Assembly (NCBI GenBank): GCA_015680685.1
Contig: MNCI01023945.1
Location: 948,844-1,012,843, forward strand
DNA from: Gnetum montanum
Taxonomy: Eukaryota; Streptophyta; Gnetopsida; Gnetales; Gnetaceae
DNA length: 64,000 nt
Direction: 5' to 3'
A model generated the notes under the pieces. That model did not search any database. It was not told the DNA's origin and was given only the letters and a program-made list of their open reading frames with translations. A program made the position numbers and the translations under genes. Shown piece by piece: positions 43,060 to 55,947 of this stretch (position 1 is the stretch's first letter; the number at the start of each line of letters is the position of its first letter).

Positions 43060-46000
43060 TCACTTGTGCAAATTCTTTCTAATCTTTGCAAGATTAGGAA
43101 GCGAGTAAGGCCTACTTTGCACAAGCTTATATTTGCCATCTCCTTCTCTTATGATGTTGAAAGGGAGTTCATCCCATAATACATCTCGTTGCATAACATT
43201 GTCATCATTGTCTTTCTTGGGTTGTTGCTCTTCATGGCTGGGAGATTCTTCTTGAAGGTCCACTTTGGACCCTTGCTCTATGTCTATGTTGTTGACGTCC
43301 AGGGAAACCAAGTTATCACCATGAATGATGATTTCAACTTCCTCATAAGGAAGATGAATTTCTTGATGGATGGGAGAGGACATAGCTCCTAATTAAGCCA
43401 ACCAAGATCTTCCCAGGATTAGGTTGAATTGTGGTGTCTCTTCCATTACCAAGATGTTGGAAGTTGTGGTGAATAACTCCCTAGCTACAAAATCCAAGGA
43501 GATAGACCCCTTGATGGTAACTCTTGATTCATTGAAGGACTTAAGAGCTATGATGCCTGTAGGTTTTATTTGCTTAGTGAAGTCCAAGTGTTCAACGATG
43601 GTGCATGGAATGATGTTGGTTGTAGCTCCATTATCAACATGCACCCGATGTATTTTAAATTGTCCTATGCATGTAGTTCTAAATATAGGGGTTGTAGTTA
43701 CTTCACCATTTTTTGGATTAACCTTAATTTCACTTTTGCAAAATACTAGATGCATTAAATTCACCTCATTTAGTGAGGGATGAACCATCACTACATAGAT
43801 GGATTTCTCATTAGTGGGGATATCCTCACTAACTAGGATGAAAGTCAACATTTTGACTAGCATCTCACAATGTGTGGCAGAAGTCATGATAAGATCAAAT
43901 AAGCTTAGAGTTGTGTTTTTCTACTTGAGGGATTGCTTGACTTGGTCCATTGCACTAAGGAATTTTTTATCATTGATTTTGGGCTTGGCAACTTGGTTGT
44001 GTTTTACTTCCTCCATGCATCCCAAAATGCGAAATTTAGCCTTAGGTTGTGTTTGTTGTGACTTTTTCTCATTGTTTTGGTTATGGGATTTGGTGTCCTC
44101 CTATGGCTTATTGGTTGGATTAGGTTGGGTAGAGGAGGTCATGGGTATAGCTAAAATGGGAGTGGGCTTTGCTGGGCTCACTTCCTTTCATGCCTTCGTT
44201 TGCTTGTTACCCTTATTATCAAGCTTATGCTTATGCTTCTTTTTTTGGTTGGCTAAAGTTTCTTGGTTGTGAGCAGTTGGTTGTAAGGATGAGGCAATAG
44301 TGTTAGCCATCATAGGAGTTCATTGTGTAATTATTTGGGCTATGGATATTTGTGTTGTATTAGGCTAGGGCACTTTAATGACAAGAGGTTCTCTTAGAGG
44401 CACTCATGATAGTACTTCTTATGACAAATAAGGATCTTGAGCTGTTGGAAGCTGAAGAAGCCCTTTCATCATAAAGGAGTACTTGAATCATGAATGGTTC
44501 TCTTGTAGGTCTTTGATTATCATAAATGTTGAATGCTAAAATAACATAGGGATTTTCATTAGCATTCAATGGGGCTTTGTAGACTTGAATCAACTAGTTT
44601 TGTGGTTGAACTAGGTTGGAAGCATCTAAGACCAGCTCCATCCTATCTATCATCCTCTATAGGTCATCCTTTAGTGCAAGGTAGAAGTTTGTGTCATGAC
44701 CTGGTAGTTGGTGACAATGGCAAAATGGTCTAGTTTGAAGTACCTAGGTAGCTGCGAGTCATCTTTCATTGCTCAAGAAGGATCTTTGGCTATTTCGCAT
44801 AACCACTCATGTTTCTTTCAAGTGGCTTTGGTCATTTGTTTGTGTTGCATGTGCCCACTTTTTAATAGTTGGTCTAGTAACTTGGATAGTTTCATAGGTA
44901 AGGTATTGTATTTGGACCTATCCTTTCTTTTGAAGTTAGGTCTAGTTGTTGTCGATGCAATAGTCCTAAAGGTTGATGGTTGGTTATTGTGGTTATTAGT
45001 GGGAGCCTTGGGTGGATTAGCCTTTGGCCCCTAGTTTATAGTCTTTGTTTATTTTATCACAGTTACTATGATGGTGTTGTTTTGTTTGCTCTTTTCTTTG
45101 TCTCTTCACACATGTTGATATTTATATGCTACATAGGCTAGATCATGACTAGCCTTTGTAGCATCTTATATGTTCTTAGTTTATGAGAACTCTTGGCTAA
45201 GAGACCACAAATCAAGATAGTAGAGTTTTGAATTGATAAAGTCATTCATTACTTCCTCAAATATGGCTAACAAGTGGGCTTCAACTATAGGCTCTATAAT
45301 TTCATTTAGTAGTCCATTCCATCGCTAGATGAACTTTTGTACAGGTTCTAAAGGTCCTTGGTTGATCTTCATGAGTTGGTCAAGCATGGTGTCAGGCTTC
45401 AAGTTATACTTGAAGTGGTTGATAAACTGGAAAACCAAGTCCTCCAAAGAGGATATGGATCCCCTAGGTAATGCGCAATACCAATCAAGTGCTTTCCTAG
45501 TTAAGGACATAGGAAAAATCCTCATGATGGTATGAGGCCATGGCTACAAGAGTAAGAATTTAGATTGAAAGGTAATAAGATGAGCATTAGGGTCACCTTC
45601 TTTATTATATTTGCTAAATTAAGGAATAGGGACACCAAGAGGAAGTGTCAAGGATGGGACTACAAGACTTATAGGATCATTCTAGTAGAAATCCATAATC
45701 TTGACAGTCTATGAGTTAGAGGTTTTAAGCCTTTTCAACTCTTCTGCTAGGTCCTAGATTATTTGGAAGGCTTGATCTAGGACTTGTGATGGCCCTGCTG
45801 GTTGTGGGGTTTGTACATAAGGTTGTGGTATTTTTTATGAGGCTTGTGGCCTTGCTATGGATTACATGCCAAAAGGAAGGGGTTGTGTTATGGTTGTGGC
45901 TTGTGAATCAAATAAGGAAAAGGATGTTTGTGTTGGTACCTAAGACACAAATGGGACAAATGGTGTGTGTGATCCCTGAGTTGCTTAGGGTTCCATGGTG

Positions 46001-46460
46001 AGCCTTGCACAAGTAGTTAATGAATTTGTGATGGTAAAAACCACCGTTGATGATTGCACAAATTGAGGCCATGTGGCAAATGACATAGATGGGTTATGGA
46101 TCATAGTTTGTGGCATCCATTGAGTTTGATGCATGGCTATGACTAGTGTGGGGTTAGCTGTGGAAGATGGTGGTAGCATGTCCATGAAAAAAAAGCATTT
46201 GAGGAAGGCACTATGACCTTAAGAGACATTTTTTGGAATAGTCCTCCTAGGATGTCTTTGGGCTCAGATTCCATCCTAAATTCATCCTCCTCCTCTTGTT
46301 TTTCCTTGGATCTAATTCTTTTGTCCTCTTCTTTCATCTCAATTAATTAGGCTAGTATACCTGCATAAATATTAAATAGAGGTATTTTTTCATAAGGAGA
46401 AGGGATGTACTCCTTACCATTATGATGGATAAGTTTAAACGCCCTTTTATCTTCTACTTT
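43060..46460 (-). pseudogene. gag-pro: T3 gag and protease
   Basis: Minus-strand reading from YIPSPYEKIPL (about 46430) through a capsid core (FPMSLTRKALDWYCALP at about 45520, LEPVQKFIQRW at 45335), a zinc-knuckle-like CHQLPGHDTNF (about 44700), VYKAPLN (44585), and protease with VHVDNGATTNIIP (43640) and FNLILGRSWLA (43420-43395). The tail VLWDELPFNIIREGDGKYKL ends near 43060 with LHK. The proline-rich repeat domain of T1 is much shorter here (EPFMIQVLL, SLFVIRS). Stops and frameshifts throughout the N-terminal half. Confidence 0.8.
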
Positions 46461-48016
46461 CAAACGTGGAATCAACATGTTAACCTATATTTTCGCACAA
46501 ATGAAATTATATCAATCTTCATTTATGACTGCAAAATTAGGACTTTTCCCTCTAACTCTCAAAGATTGGCTACATTTGATGATAGTAAGGTTTTTGGGGT
46601 CATATACCCTCATGGCTTGCTGGCTAGGACCTTTGCTAGTGAAGGTGAGGGGCAACTTAGTAAATTGTTGGAAAGACAGCTATGGTGTTGAGAATGGCTT
46701 AAAACAAGGCTATAAATGATAAAATAAAAGTAAATTCTAGTGAATGGAATTCAAAAAAGGTTTATAGAAAAAAATGGCTAAAAACAAAGTACTTGCTATA
46801 ATTAGTAAGTGGGGGTTAAGAGGGGTTTACCCCTTTACCAAAAATGAAAAGTTGAAAAGGTTGGTAACAAGCCTTTCCCAAGTTGGCCTTCCAACTACCT
46901 CTATGTTGGGTATGNNNNNNNNNNNNNNNNNNNNNNNNNNNNNNNNNNNNNNNNNNNNNNNNNNNNNNNNNNNNNNNNNNNNNNNNNNNNNNNNNNNNNN
47001 NNNNNNNNNNNNNNNNNNNNNNNNNNNNNNNNNNNNNNNNNNNNNNNNNNNNNNNNNNNNNNNNNNNNNNNNNNNNNNNNNNNNNNNNNNNNNNNNNNNN
47101 NNNNNNNNNNNNNNNNNNNNNNNNNNNNNNNNNNNNNNNNNNNNNNNNNNNNNNNNNNNNNNNNNNNNNNNNNNNNNNNNNNNNNNNNNNNNNNNNNNNN
47201 NNNNNNNNNNNNNNNNNNNNNNNNNNNNNNNNNNNNNNNNNNNNNNNNNNNNNNNNNNNNNNNNNNNNNNNNNNNNNNNNNNNNNNNNNNNNNNNNNNNN
47301 NNNNNNNNNNNNNNNNNNNNNNNNNNNNNNNNNNNNNNNNNNNNNNNNNNNNNNNNNNNNNNNNNNNNNNNNNNNNNNNNNNNNNNNNNNNNNNNNNNNN
47401 NNNNNNNNNNNNNNNNNNNNNNNNNNNNNNNNNNNNNNNNNNNNNNNNNNNNNNNNNNNNNNNNNNNNNNNNNNNNNNNNNNNNNNNNNNNNNNNNNNNN
47501 NNNNNNNNNNNNNNNNNNNNNNNNNNNNNNNNNNNNNNNNNNNNNTGAGATAATGAGAATCTCACACCTTCTAACCCAACATTGATAAGGGGAAAAGGTT
47601 GAAAATTCAAAGTGAAAAGTTGGTATTTCCTACAAAGAACTTAGTTTTGGCAAGTTGCCAACTTTCTTAGCTTGGAAAATTGTGGGGGTGAGGGGGAAGC
47701 TAACTTTTTGAAGTTTGGTAATTTTCAAAAATGTTGCACCACCCACTTTGGAAGCTAGAAAAATATTGAAATTAGTAGCAAAATGGAAAATGGGGAAATA
47801 TTTCAATGCTAGCTTTGGGACTGAAAAAATTCATAGTAGTTGTTGTGAAAAGCCATCACCCAACCACTTGTAACTTCCATGTTGTAGTTTTGGTCACAAG
47901 GAGGGAAGACCAACATTGGTTCTTCAAAGTCTTAGCTATGAAAAATCAATAAAAAGCTTGCAAATGGTAAGGTTGGCAATGGAGTAGAATAGATCTAGTC
48001 ATAGAATTTGGGTGGA
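46461..48016 (-). other. T3 5' untranslated leader with assembly gap
   Basis: Non-coding between PBS and gag. 46915-47545 is 631 N. Flanks contain AACTACCTCTATGTTGGG and similar CCAAC/GTTGG words. All reading frames spanning the N run are artefacts. Confidence 0.6.
46915..47545. other. Assembly gap (631 N)
   Basis: Run of N inside the T3 leader. Confidence 0.99.
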
Positions 48017-48035
48017 GGCCCTTTCTCTAGCACCA
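48017..48035 (-). other. T3 primer-binding site
   Basis: Minus strand TGGTGCTAGAGAAAGGGCC, aligned with the T1 site TGGCACTAGAAGGAGAGCC. Sits eight bases inside the LTR edge at 48044. Confidence 0.6.
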
Positions 48036-48043
48036 AGAAAAAC

Positions 48044-48890
48044 TATTGCAATTAGATAATTTTATCATTGGAAAATATCGAATGGAGATCTTGTGCATAA
48101 TAGTTCCTTAACCCATGAATCCCCAAGGCCTGCATGAAAAAATGGGATTTGGGGTAGCCTAGCTAGTTTGGTAGATCAACCAAGGACTTGGGGGTTTTGC
48201 AAAATAGTGTAATGAAATGGAATGCAAAAACTAATGACAAATTTGGATAATGCACAAAAAATAAACAAATATATTTTGCATACAAAACCCAAAACTTAAA
48301 ATTTTATTGAGAAAAAATAAAGAATAAGTTAAGAAATGTGTACAAATAGTGCTTGAATGGGTAGTAGGGGGGTTCACTTGGATGGGGGTTCAAGGTCTAT
48401 TAAAGTCAATGTTGTCAACTTCACAATCTGGATGGAGTGGGGGGTGGGGGGTTGGGGGTAGAGTGGGGTGAAAAGAAGGTTTCTAGGCTATGCATGTAGT
48501 CTCCACGTTGAAGAAAGAAAGTGTCCAAACCCCCCATCCTTCCATGCTAAGGGTAGATGAGATTTACCCCTTGCATGTGTTTCCAGCATAGAAAAGTGTA
48601 TGCCCCCCCATAAAACCCATCAAATTGCCTTTTTTGGCATTCCAAAAGGCATTTTTGACCCCTCCCCCAAAGCCCAAAAATAGACACTAGGTGACTTTGT
48701 TCACTTGGGGAATGAGGCTTTAACCACTTATGAGGCACTTTTCAGTCCCAAAAGTACAAAGTATGTGAAACTACCCACTGTGGGTTACAATCTTTACATT
48801 TACAATGAAGTTTTTTCTTGGGTTTCATGGGGTGAAAGCTACATGATGAAATTGACTAGAACATGCAAGTTTTTTTTTTGGATGATGTTT
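48044..48890 (-). repeat. T3 5' LTR (right end uncertain)
   Basis: The inner edge follows from the PBS; the sequence starts TATTGC (T1: TATACTG) and shares GATCAA.CAAGGACTT with the T1 LTR. The outer edge is tentatively at GGATGATGTTT (48877-48890), resembling the reverse of the T2 LTR start. If so the LTR is much shorter than in T1 and T2, so it may be internally deleted. Contains G-rich runs at 48435-48470. Confidence 0.45.
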
Positions 48891-49404
48891 TAGTAGTCAA
48901 CAATAACAATGATGTATGACTTCTCATTAGACATAAGAGTGATGAATCCCATGAATTTAATTTCCCAAAGGTGAAAAGTCTCTAGTGGTTAAATCTGCTA
49001 TTGGGGTCCTTTCATTTTGGTGGTCATGCCTCAAAAATTAATCATAAAATTTTTTAATACCTAAAGAAAAAACCAATTTTAAATACAAGATAATATAGGT
49101 GGATAAAATTACTTACAGAGTATGATTTTGAGATCAAGTATATTCTTGGAAAATAACACATAGTTGTCAATACCCTTAGTTGAATGTGAAATCTAATGAT
49201 TGGTGTTGTTACAACCCCTATGAAAGAAGAAATTAAAGACCAAGTAAAAGAAGATACTTGTTTCAAATATATTCTAGTCTACTTTACCTATGAACCTAAG
49301 TATCATCTTTCCCCACAAGGGATGCTAATGAAGGGTAAAAAGTATGTGTTTGAAAAGCAGCCTAGAGACATAAGTTTCTTAGCAAAGCACATGAAGTTCC
49401 ATAC
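48891..49404. other. Unassigned flank of T3 and A2
   Basis: AT-rich. An 83-codon plus-strand frame (49196-49447) runs into A2, so at most its first part could be older host sequence; I recognise no domain. It is the left flank of A2 and is continuous, across A2, with 56749 onward. Confidence 0.3.
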
Positions 49405-49409
49405 ATTGG
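49405..49409. repeat. Left target-site duplication of A2 (ATTGG)
   Basis: ATTGG directly before the A2 LTR; identical to 56744-56748 after the other LTR. Confidence 0.88.
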
Positions 49410-50273
49410 TGATGAGTGGCGAGGTACCCCTACAATCAACCATATGAATACGAGCGTTACACGAGCGATCCAGTCGAACTTCACAGACTAAGTGCCTACA
49501 TGCCTTATGGAACACTTAAGGTTAATCATTCATTGTCTTCCTAGACTTACTTGTATTTGTCATAGTTGTATGGTTAATTAAGTCTGAGGTATATGATTTT
49601 TATATCTTTTCTGTTTTATCTCCTATGCTGACAAGGTGAAGGGTGAAGAGACTAATTAACTAAATTTAACTTAACTAACTAAGCCTTAATTAACCTAGCA
49701 TTAGTATCCATTCCCACTTACTGTTCACACCCTGAACCAATGCAACCTTGGTTACCAAATGCTAGTCATTGCTGGGATCACCAAGCGTAACACACGTGCT
49801 CGAAGCAGTCGTATTGAATGCACTTAACTACGGGAGAAGGGTAGAGAGAGAATTAATTAACTAATAAAGCATTTAAATGATAAACAATAAATAACAAGAT
49901 ATAAATTCCTATTTAGCCTATTTCATACACTGCAAGCTTTATCCAAGAAGTTCGTCTTTATTGTCGTACACAAACTTGTGTTCAGGTACAATATTTGCTC
50001 GAATAAAGATCCATTCACTTTGTAGCTCCTACTGTGGGCACATGGAAATTATTCTATCTCTGGAAAGGTAAAACTGCTAGAGTTTCTCTATGGTCTAGGC
50101 CTAGAATGAGAAATAAGGGAGAGCCGCCTCTTATTTATAGATTTGACAGTGCACTGCGATATCGTGTATGCAATATCGCAGGGGAAGATGCGATATCGCG
50201 TACACGATATCACGGGGGATGTGATATCACGGCAGATGTGATATCGCGGCCCATGTGATCTCACATCCCATCA
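49410..50273 (-). repeat. A2 3' LTR
   Basis: 864 bp, TGATGAGTGG to ATCCCATCA on the plus strand. TATA box (TCTATAAATAAG on the minus strand, about 50131-50142). Upstream of it, 50153-50270, six or seven GATATC-centred palindromes occur, the best GCGATATCGC at 50190-50199. The partner LTR has only about three. Confidence 0.88.
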
Positions 50274-50285
50274 TACCCCCATGAC
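50274..50285 (-). other. A2 polypurine tract
   Basis: Minus strand GTCATGGGGGTA directly before the 3' LTR. Confidence 0.65.
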
Positions 50286-50449
50286 TGAATAAAAACTCAT
50301 CCTCGAGTTCCTTACAAAATATTGGGATGGTATGGGATTATTGAATCAAATGGAACTAATGGGATGACATGTGAACGGATCATCATTACAAGACAAGGCT
50401 AAACTGGTGTTCACGATAACAAGAGTGAACACCTTATACATTTGACATT

Positions 50450-51030
50450 GGGCCTTATTTGGCAGCTGAGAAAGAGAGAGAGAGAGAAGTTTTGCTATTG
50501 CCAATGCCAAGATTGCACCTTTCGTTGTCTATCCATAAGCGCACCATTGATCTTGCTCCTTGCATAGCTGCTTTAGCACCGCTCCATTCCAAGTTTTCTC
50601 TCCAGATCCAATCCCTTGTTGCATGATTTCCATCTGCACACATAACACAATCTTTATATTAGCAAGAGTAAATGAATTTCAATGTAGTTGATGCCTCGAT
50701 TCGTTGAAAGGTCCATTGGTTGAGTTGTGGTATGGTTGANGGGCCTTATTTGGCAGCTGAGAAAGAGAGAGAGAGAGAAGTTTTGCTATTGCCAATGCCA
50801 AGATTGCACCTTTCGTTGTCTATCCATAAGCGCACCATTGATCTTGCTCCTTGCATAGCTGCTTTAGCACCGCTCCATTCCAAGTTTTCTCTCCAGATCC
50901 AATCCCTTGTTGCATGATTTCCATCTGCACACATAACACAATCTTTATATTAGCAAGAGTAAATGAATTTCAATGTAGTTGATACCTCGATTCGTTGAAA
51001 GGTCCATTGGTTGAGTTGTGGTATGGTTGA
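50450..51030. repeat. 290-bp duplication around a single N
   Basis: 50450-50739 and 50741-51030 are the same 290 bases with one difference (ATGCCTCG/ATACCTCG), separated by one N at 50740. Most simply an assembly seam where two overlapping sequences or haplotypes were joined end to end. Confidence 0.88.
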
Positions 51031-51774
51031 TACGGGTCTGGAGATATATTCATGATAACTATCAAAGGTGTAGGGGTTAGGAGAAAATTGAAAAAATTGG
51101 ACTAGGACTCCCATGACTAAGAGTGAACCTCCAGTAGCGATAGAATGGAGAAAGAAAAGGAACCAAAAAGATACCCAAAAAGAGACAACTATAATGTCAA
51201 TGAAATTTATGTCAAGATGGAAATAAACAAAATAATATAGATTGCAAAAATGTTAGGGGAAAGAATTTAACTGGTGCACCAAATAGGAATGTCAGTGGGT
51301 CCTCCCCAAAGCAAGCTCATGCCCTTAATGCCCTGAAAAACCCACATTCAAAGAGTCCATAGGCCCTAGGAATGTCATTTGGAACAAGAGTTAAAGTCTT
51401 AACTACAAGAATTTACCAAAAAGAAAACAATGCATCAACCAAAATATACACTAATGATACAACCGGCAATGAGGTGAACAATGGAGAGAAGGATGGAGAG
51501 AAGAGAATGGAATGGAATCCCAAGAACAAGGTAGTGTATAGCCCCTTGTATAGTTCAAGATTAATGTGACTTAGTAGATCCCATTCCAAGTCCGGCCTCA
51601 AACAAACCACATCTAGTGACTTCACATTAATGCATTCGGCCAATCCATCCCCTTGAAGTAACAAGAATGCTTTCCCAAAGAGCCACCACCATTTCGACGA
51701 AACAAAGGAGGAGAGAATGGGAAGCGAGAAGGGCCTTAGTTAGAGGGAACATTTTTATTTTAGTTCCATAACCA

Positions 51775-51850
51775 GTGCTTGTAGCCCAAATGGTTATTTC
51801 ATATAAGGGGTGTGCTTTGAATTCTCACCTTTTTTTGTTGTTTTATATGT
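51775..51850 (+). mobile_element. Possible tRNA-derived SINE fragment
   Basis: GTAGCCCAAATGG at 51781-51793 resembles a pol III A box; GCTTTGAATTCTC at 51814-51826 resembles a B box. Spacing fits. A T run follows. No flanking duplication checked. Confidence 0.3.
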
Positions 51851-52554
51851 TTATGTGTGAGAACCACACCATGCAAAGAATTTGTTATTTTTATTAACTC
51901 ATCTTCCCAATAATTGGGTAACGTCGAAACGGTAAGAAAACTCAAGAAGAAAACATCCAAGCACCCAAGAGAATGGCCAACACAAATACATCAAGTTCCC
52001 TTGAAGCCACACCCTTTTCAATCCTTGAGTCCTTCCTTAGTTTGAGAAATGTCCAGTCACGGATTCATTATAGTTCTTATTTAGAAAGGAACTGTACATT
52101 TCCAAGCCAAGAGAGACCATAGAAATTTGTGAATGTATGGATGAAGTGGGCTCATTGCTTGTCATATCAAAAGACCCATACCTTAGTATCAACATCATAA
52201 CTTAAAGGTAAAAACCAAACATTAGCAATCGATATAAAAATAGTTCATACCATCGTGAAGAACACTTATTAAATGACAAACTTACAAGATGGATAACACA
52301 CACACACACACAAAATGAAAAAGTATAATGATGTTGTAAAATAAAAACAAAAAAAGTTAAAGAAATTCATAAAACAAAAATGTGTAAAACAAAAACGTGT
52401 AAAACAAAAACGTGCAAAATAAAAACTTAAAAGAACTGAGGGCCCCAAATGATTAGCATTGGTGGCAATCTCCCTCATGACTGAATGGAAAGGGAGAGAT
52501 TTGAAATAATGAGTGCCTATTTGAATTTCTTAGAAGTATCCAACTTCTCCTGAT

Positions 52555-55500
52555 TCATGTTTTTAGATTAAGGGGTGGAAGTCGGTAACGCTCATACTCC
52601 AATGTATCTATGCCTTCGTTGCGGGCATGAGTTATTCCCCCAGTTTGTTCCATGCACATTGGTGGATTGCTCTTTCGAATAGCTATCAACCACGGGGTGT
52701 CCATTTGTTGTATGGTTGCTACATACAGGCACCTTTGTCTCAGAGTTTCTAGGGCACACCTATTGCATGTAGGAGATGCTGAGCATTCCTCCATGTGATC
52801 ACCCGATGAGCCACTATATGTGATGCATGGAACTTTCTTCTTCTTGATCTTTTCATAAATGTTTACCTTAGATATTTCCAAGGAAAGATCACGAATCTCT
52901 AGGCATGCGTCTATTATACTTAACCATGTCCTCCCCATTATAATTGGGAAGTCCCCTTTGTTGCTGTTGACTTCTATCACTAGGAAATTGGCTGGGTATG
53001 ATCAACCACACACAGTGGTAACAATGTCCTCCACCAATCCCAAGGGAATGGTGATGGACTGGTCAGCTAGCTCTAGTTGAATGTTGCTCTTCTTAAGTGG
53101 AGGCAGGTCCTAGGCTTGATACATTTATTGTGAGATTAAGTTGACTCCGGAACCTGAGTCAAGAAGATCCTTATGAGGTTCGTTCCTGATGACTTGGAGA
53201 TAAATCAAGGGGCTTCCAGGATCAGATAATTTCTTGGGAAGGTGGCCCACCTTGATCCAGTCGGTTACAGTATGTGTTAACATAACCGTATGCGTTGAGC
53301 TCTGGTATTGGTTTGAAGGGAGCTTTGAAGCCTTATTTTTTGGAGGAGCATGCACAGACTCAACCGCTTGTGGTTGTTAGAGCTTGTCTAGGCTTTTGGT
53401 TCTAAAGAAAGGTCTTCTCTTCTTGCGGTTGTCAGAACCAGTAGTGGGTTGAAGGTTTATAGCTCTCATAACATCATGTTGCTACAGTTGAGTGGGGAGT
53501 TCCCCTTGCATTGTTGGAGCAGGAGGTAGTGGAACTACCGACATAAGAGAGGCGGATGGATTTGGAGGATGGTATGGATGTGGAGCATCTCCCGGAGGAG
53601 AAGGAGTCCTTCTAAAATAATCCTAAACTTGGTAGTGATGTTGTAGAGTTGTGTGACCCATGGAGTCACTTGGAGAAACTGGCTGCTACACGTAGTAGCC
53701 ATAAGGATCTGGTTGCCGGTAAGGGTATTGTTGCCTAGGTGGTGGCATCCCCCATGACTGTGGGTGTTGCCTAATAGGTTGTGGTGGAGTTCCACTTGGA
53801 TAGTACGTTAACGGTTGGTGGAACTGCCTTAGATTACCTTGGGGATAAGGTAACCTTTGGGGTGCCTGCTGTTTGTTAAGTCTCGGGTTGAGTGCATACA
53901 CCCCAGAATCTTGTAGATGTGAGATTACTGGACAACATCCCTTAGGATGGTCATATTGGCAGATCTCACATCCACTGTCATTGTCTGTATCCGAATCCAC
54001 AACCTCATCGGAGATATTCATTTTTCCCTTACCCTTGTCATGTGCATGGCCTAAATCTCTCTGCTTTTTCTTGGCCTTGTCACTACTTCATTCCTCCTTA
54101 GATTCCTCTACAATCTTTAGGACAGTTTCAATTTTACTGTCTAAGGAGCTCCATACTTCATCTACCTTAGCTGACACTTTTGTTGTTAGCTTTTGAAGTG
54201 GCAAGGTTTTTCTATTCACCAACTTCTCAAGCGGTGACTCATCCTCCTCATCACAGAATCTCACTCCCCTCTTTTGGAGGGAAGGATCGTGGTTATATTC
54301 TTCCGTGCTCTCTCTCTTTTGTAGCTCCCCTTCTTCTTTGGCTACTTACTCCAACAATCGATGAACTTCATGGGATCTAAGTTTTGATAATCTCCCTTGG
54401 GCATAAGTCCCAAGGGTTCTCCTAGTTTCGTACCTTAGCCCATCTACGAGATGGCCTAGTTGATCCCGTTGTGCGTAACCATGGCCTGGGCAATGATGTA
54501 GAAATGCATAATATCGGCCCATGGCAGCATCCAAGGGTTCATGATTACCCTGCTTCCATCCTTGGATCTGCTTACGCAAGTTAGACACTCTGGAGTACGT
54601 TTGGTATTTATCGTTAAAGAGTTATAACATCGTACTCCACCTCCTAATGGTTTTCGGTTCTAAGGACCGGTACCAACTCTCTGCTTCCTTTATGAGGGTC
54701 CTAGGAAACAAATTTAATTTTTTCCACTCGTTTTCTATGTTCTGCAAGGTGCAGGCATCGTGGAATGCTTGTAAATGGTTCTGTGGATCAGCGTTGTATC
54801 CCCCTTCAAAGCGTGGAATATTATTCACATCCAATCTCTTGATCTGAGCATCTTTTTGGTGCCTTGTGGGTATTCTAACTGCCTTCGTTATATCTAACAT
54901 ACTTTGGGTGGCAAGTAGGGGTTCGTCATGATCATCTCTTTCATGACGTCTATGATTTCTATGTTGTTCCCTACTTTCCCTTATTTAATGCCTAAACTCT
55001 CTAGACTACCCTTGTCCTCTCTCTCGACTCTCTCGTCGAGGACTCTCATTTTGCTTACCCTTATCCTCACCGTTATGCTCTTTGTGACTATGTCTTGATG
55101 TGGAAGGAGAGGGTGAATGATGAGATGAAGGGGAAGAAGAAGGAGAACCATCACCATGATGATGTTTCTTACCTTCTCTTCGGTGGCTTCGACCCCGATG
55201 GTGATGACAATCTAAGTGCTCGTCCTTGTCATGTGTTTTCGTTCCCTCAATGAACAGTTGGCGTTCACGGGGGTCAAAACTAGGGTTGTGTATCGTGGAG
55301 CGTAGGTTCTGATACCCCACCTCCTCACTATTGTTAGGAGGGGGAACATCATTTGATGGAAAACTTGTTATAAGTGGTTCACCATCTCCAATTTTGCTTA
55401 GGACGTGTAGGAACCCTTTTCCCTTCAACAATGTATGGTGGCTCTCTTGCCTTGAGTCCCTTAAACATTGTGCTGCTGTGGGATGGTAATCCCTTGTGTC

Positions 55501-55803
55501 AAAATCACCTATAACGTATTCAGCGTATAGCTGTGTCATGCATATCTGTGCAAGAGCATGAAGAAGCATGTTAGGGACTGCCCGATCTGGAGGAAACACT
55601 ATGTTACCTTGCAAATCTTTCCAACACAATTGTTCATCCTGATGGAGGATAAAAGTAAAATCAGATATATACTCATCGGGATGAGTATATACTACTCGGT
55701 ACTGTTGAGGAACTAGCGGATTTTGGTTATGTGTTTTAGACTACCTACTATTTCTTATATGATCCCTAGGTGGTGAAGTGCTTTTGTTCGAAGAAGAAGA
55801 CAT
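52555..55803 (-). pseudogene. gag-pro: A2 gag and protease (Athila-like)
   Basis: Start ATG at 55803 (MSSSSNKSTSPPRD), early TAG, then the frame 55629-55006 rich in H, R and S near its end. Capsid core: NHLQAFHDACTLQNIENEWK, LNLFPRTLIKEAESWY (about 54720), RYYAFLHHCPGHGY and DGLRYETRRTLGTYAQGRL (54500-54390), all matched in A3. Zinc knuckle C.IC.YDHPKG.CP at about 53960, then a proline- and glutamine-rich stretch. Protease: KDLLDSGSGVNLIS with the D-S-G triad at about 53150, and FPIIMGRTWLS at about 52940. Ends with LPPLNLKT at 52555. Several stops; no RT follows. Confidence 0.83.
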
Positions 55804-55927
55804 TGTTTCTTATTTGGTGTGCTGATTAACCATTATATAATTTTTCATTTAATTAATGCTAAGGGTTCGTTTAAGCTCCCAACGATGTAGATAATTTCCT
55901 ATGTTCTACTTAGCGCACAAACACTTA

Positions 55928-55946
55928 GTCCCCGGCAATGACACCA
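55928..55946 (-). other. A2 primer-binding site, tRNA-Asp type
   Basis: Minus strand TGGTGTCATTGCCGGGGAC, one base inside the LTR. The classical Athila site complementary to tRNA-Asp is TGGCGCCGTTGCCGGGGA; two to three changes. Confidence 0.8.
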
Positions 55947-55947
55947 A

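Larger units (their letters stand above)
50286..52554 (-). other. A2 interior without pol
   Basis: No RT, RNase H or integrase motif in any frame. Contains the duplicated block at 50450-51030, a possible SINE at 51775-51850, and a CA run at about 52297-52313. Repeated AAACGTG.AAAA phrases lie at 52375-52430. Whether this is the original filler of a non-autonomous family or later insertions cannot be told here. Confidence 0.5.

Noticed and set aside
46774-47610. Long reading frames on both strands across 46915-47545
   Set aside because: They are translations of N; only a few real codons at each edge.
49196-49447. 83-residue plus-strand protein
   Set aside because: Its end lies inside the A2 LTR, and the remaining part shows no domain.
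50455-50934. Two identical 62-residue minus-strand frames as a duplicated gene
   Set aside because: They come from the same 290-bp block repeated around a single N, most likely an assembly artefact.
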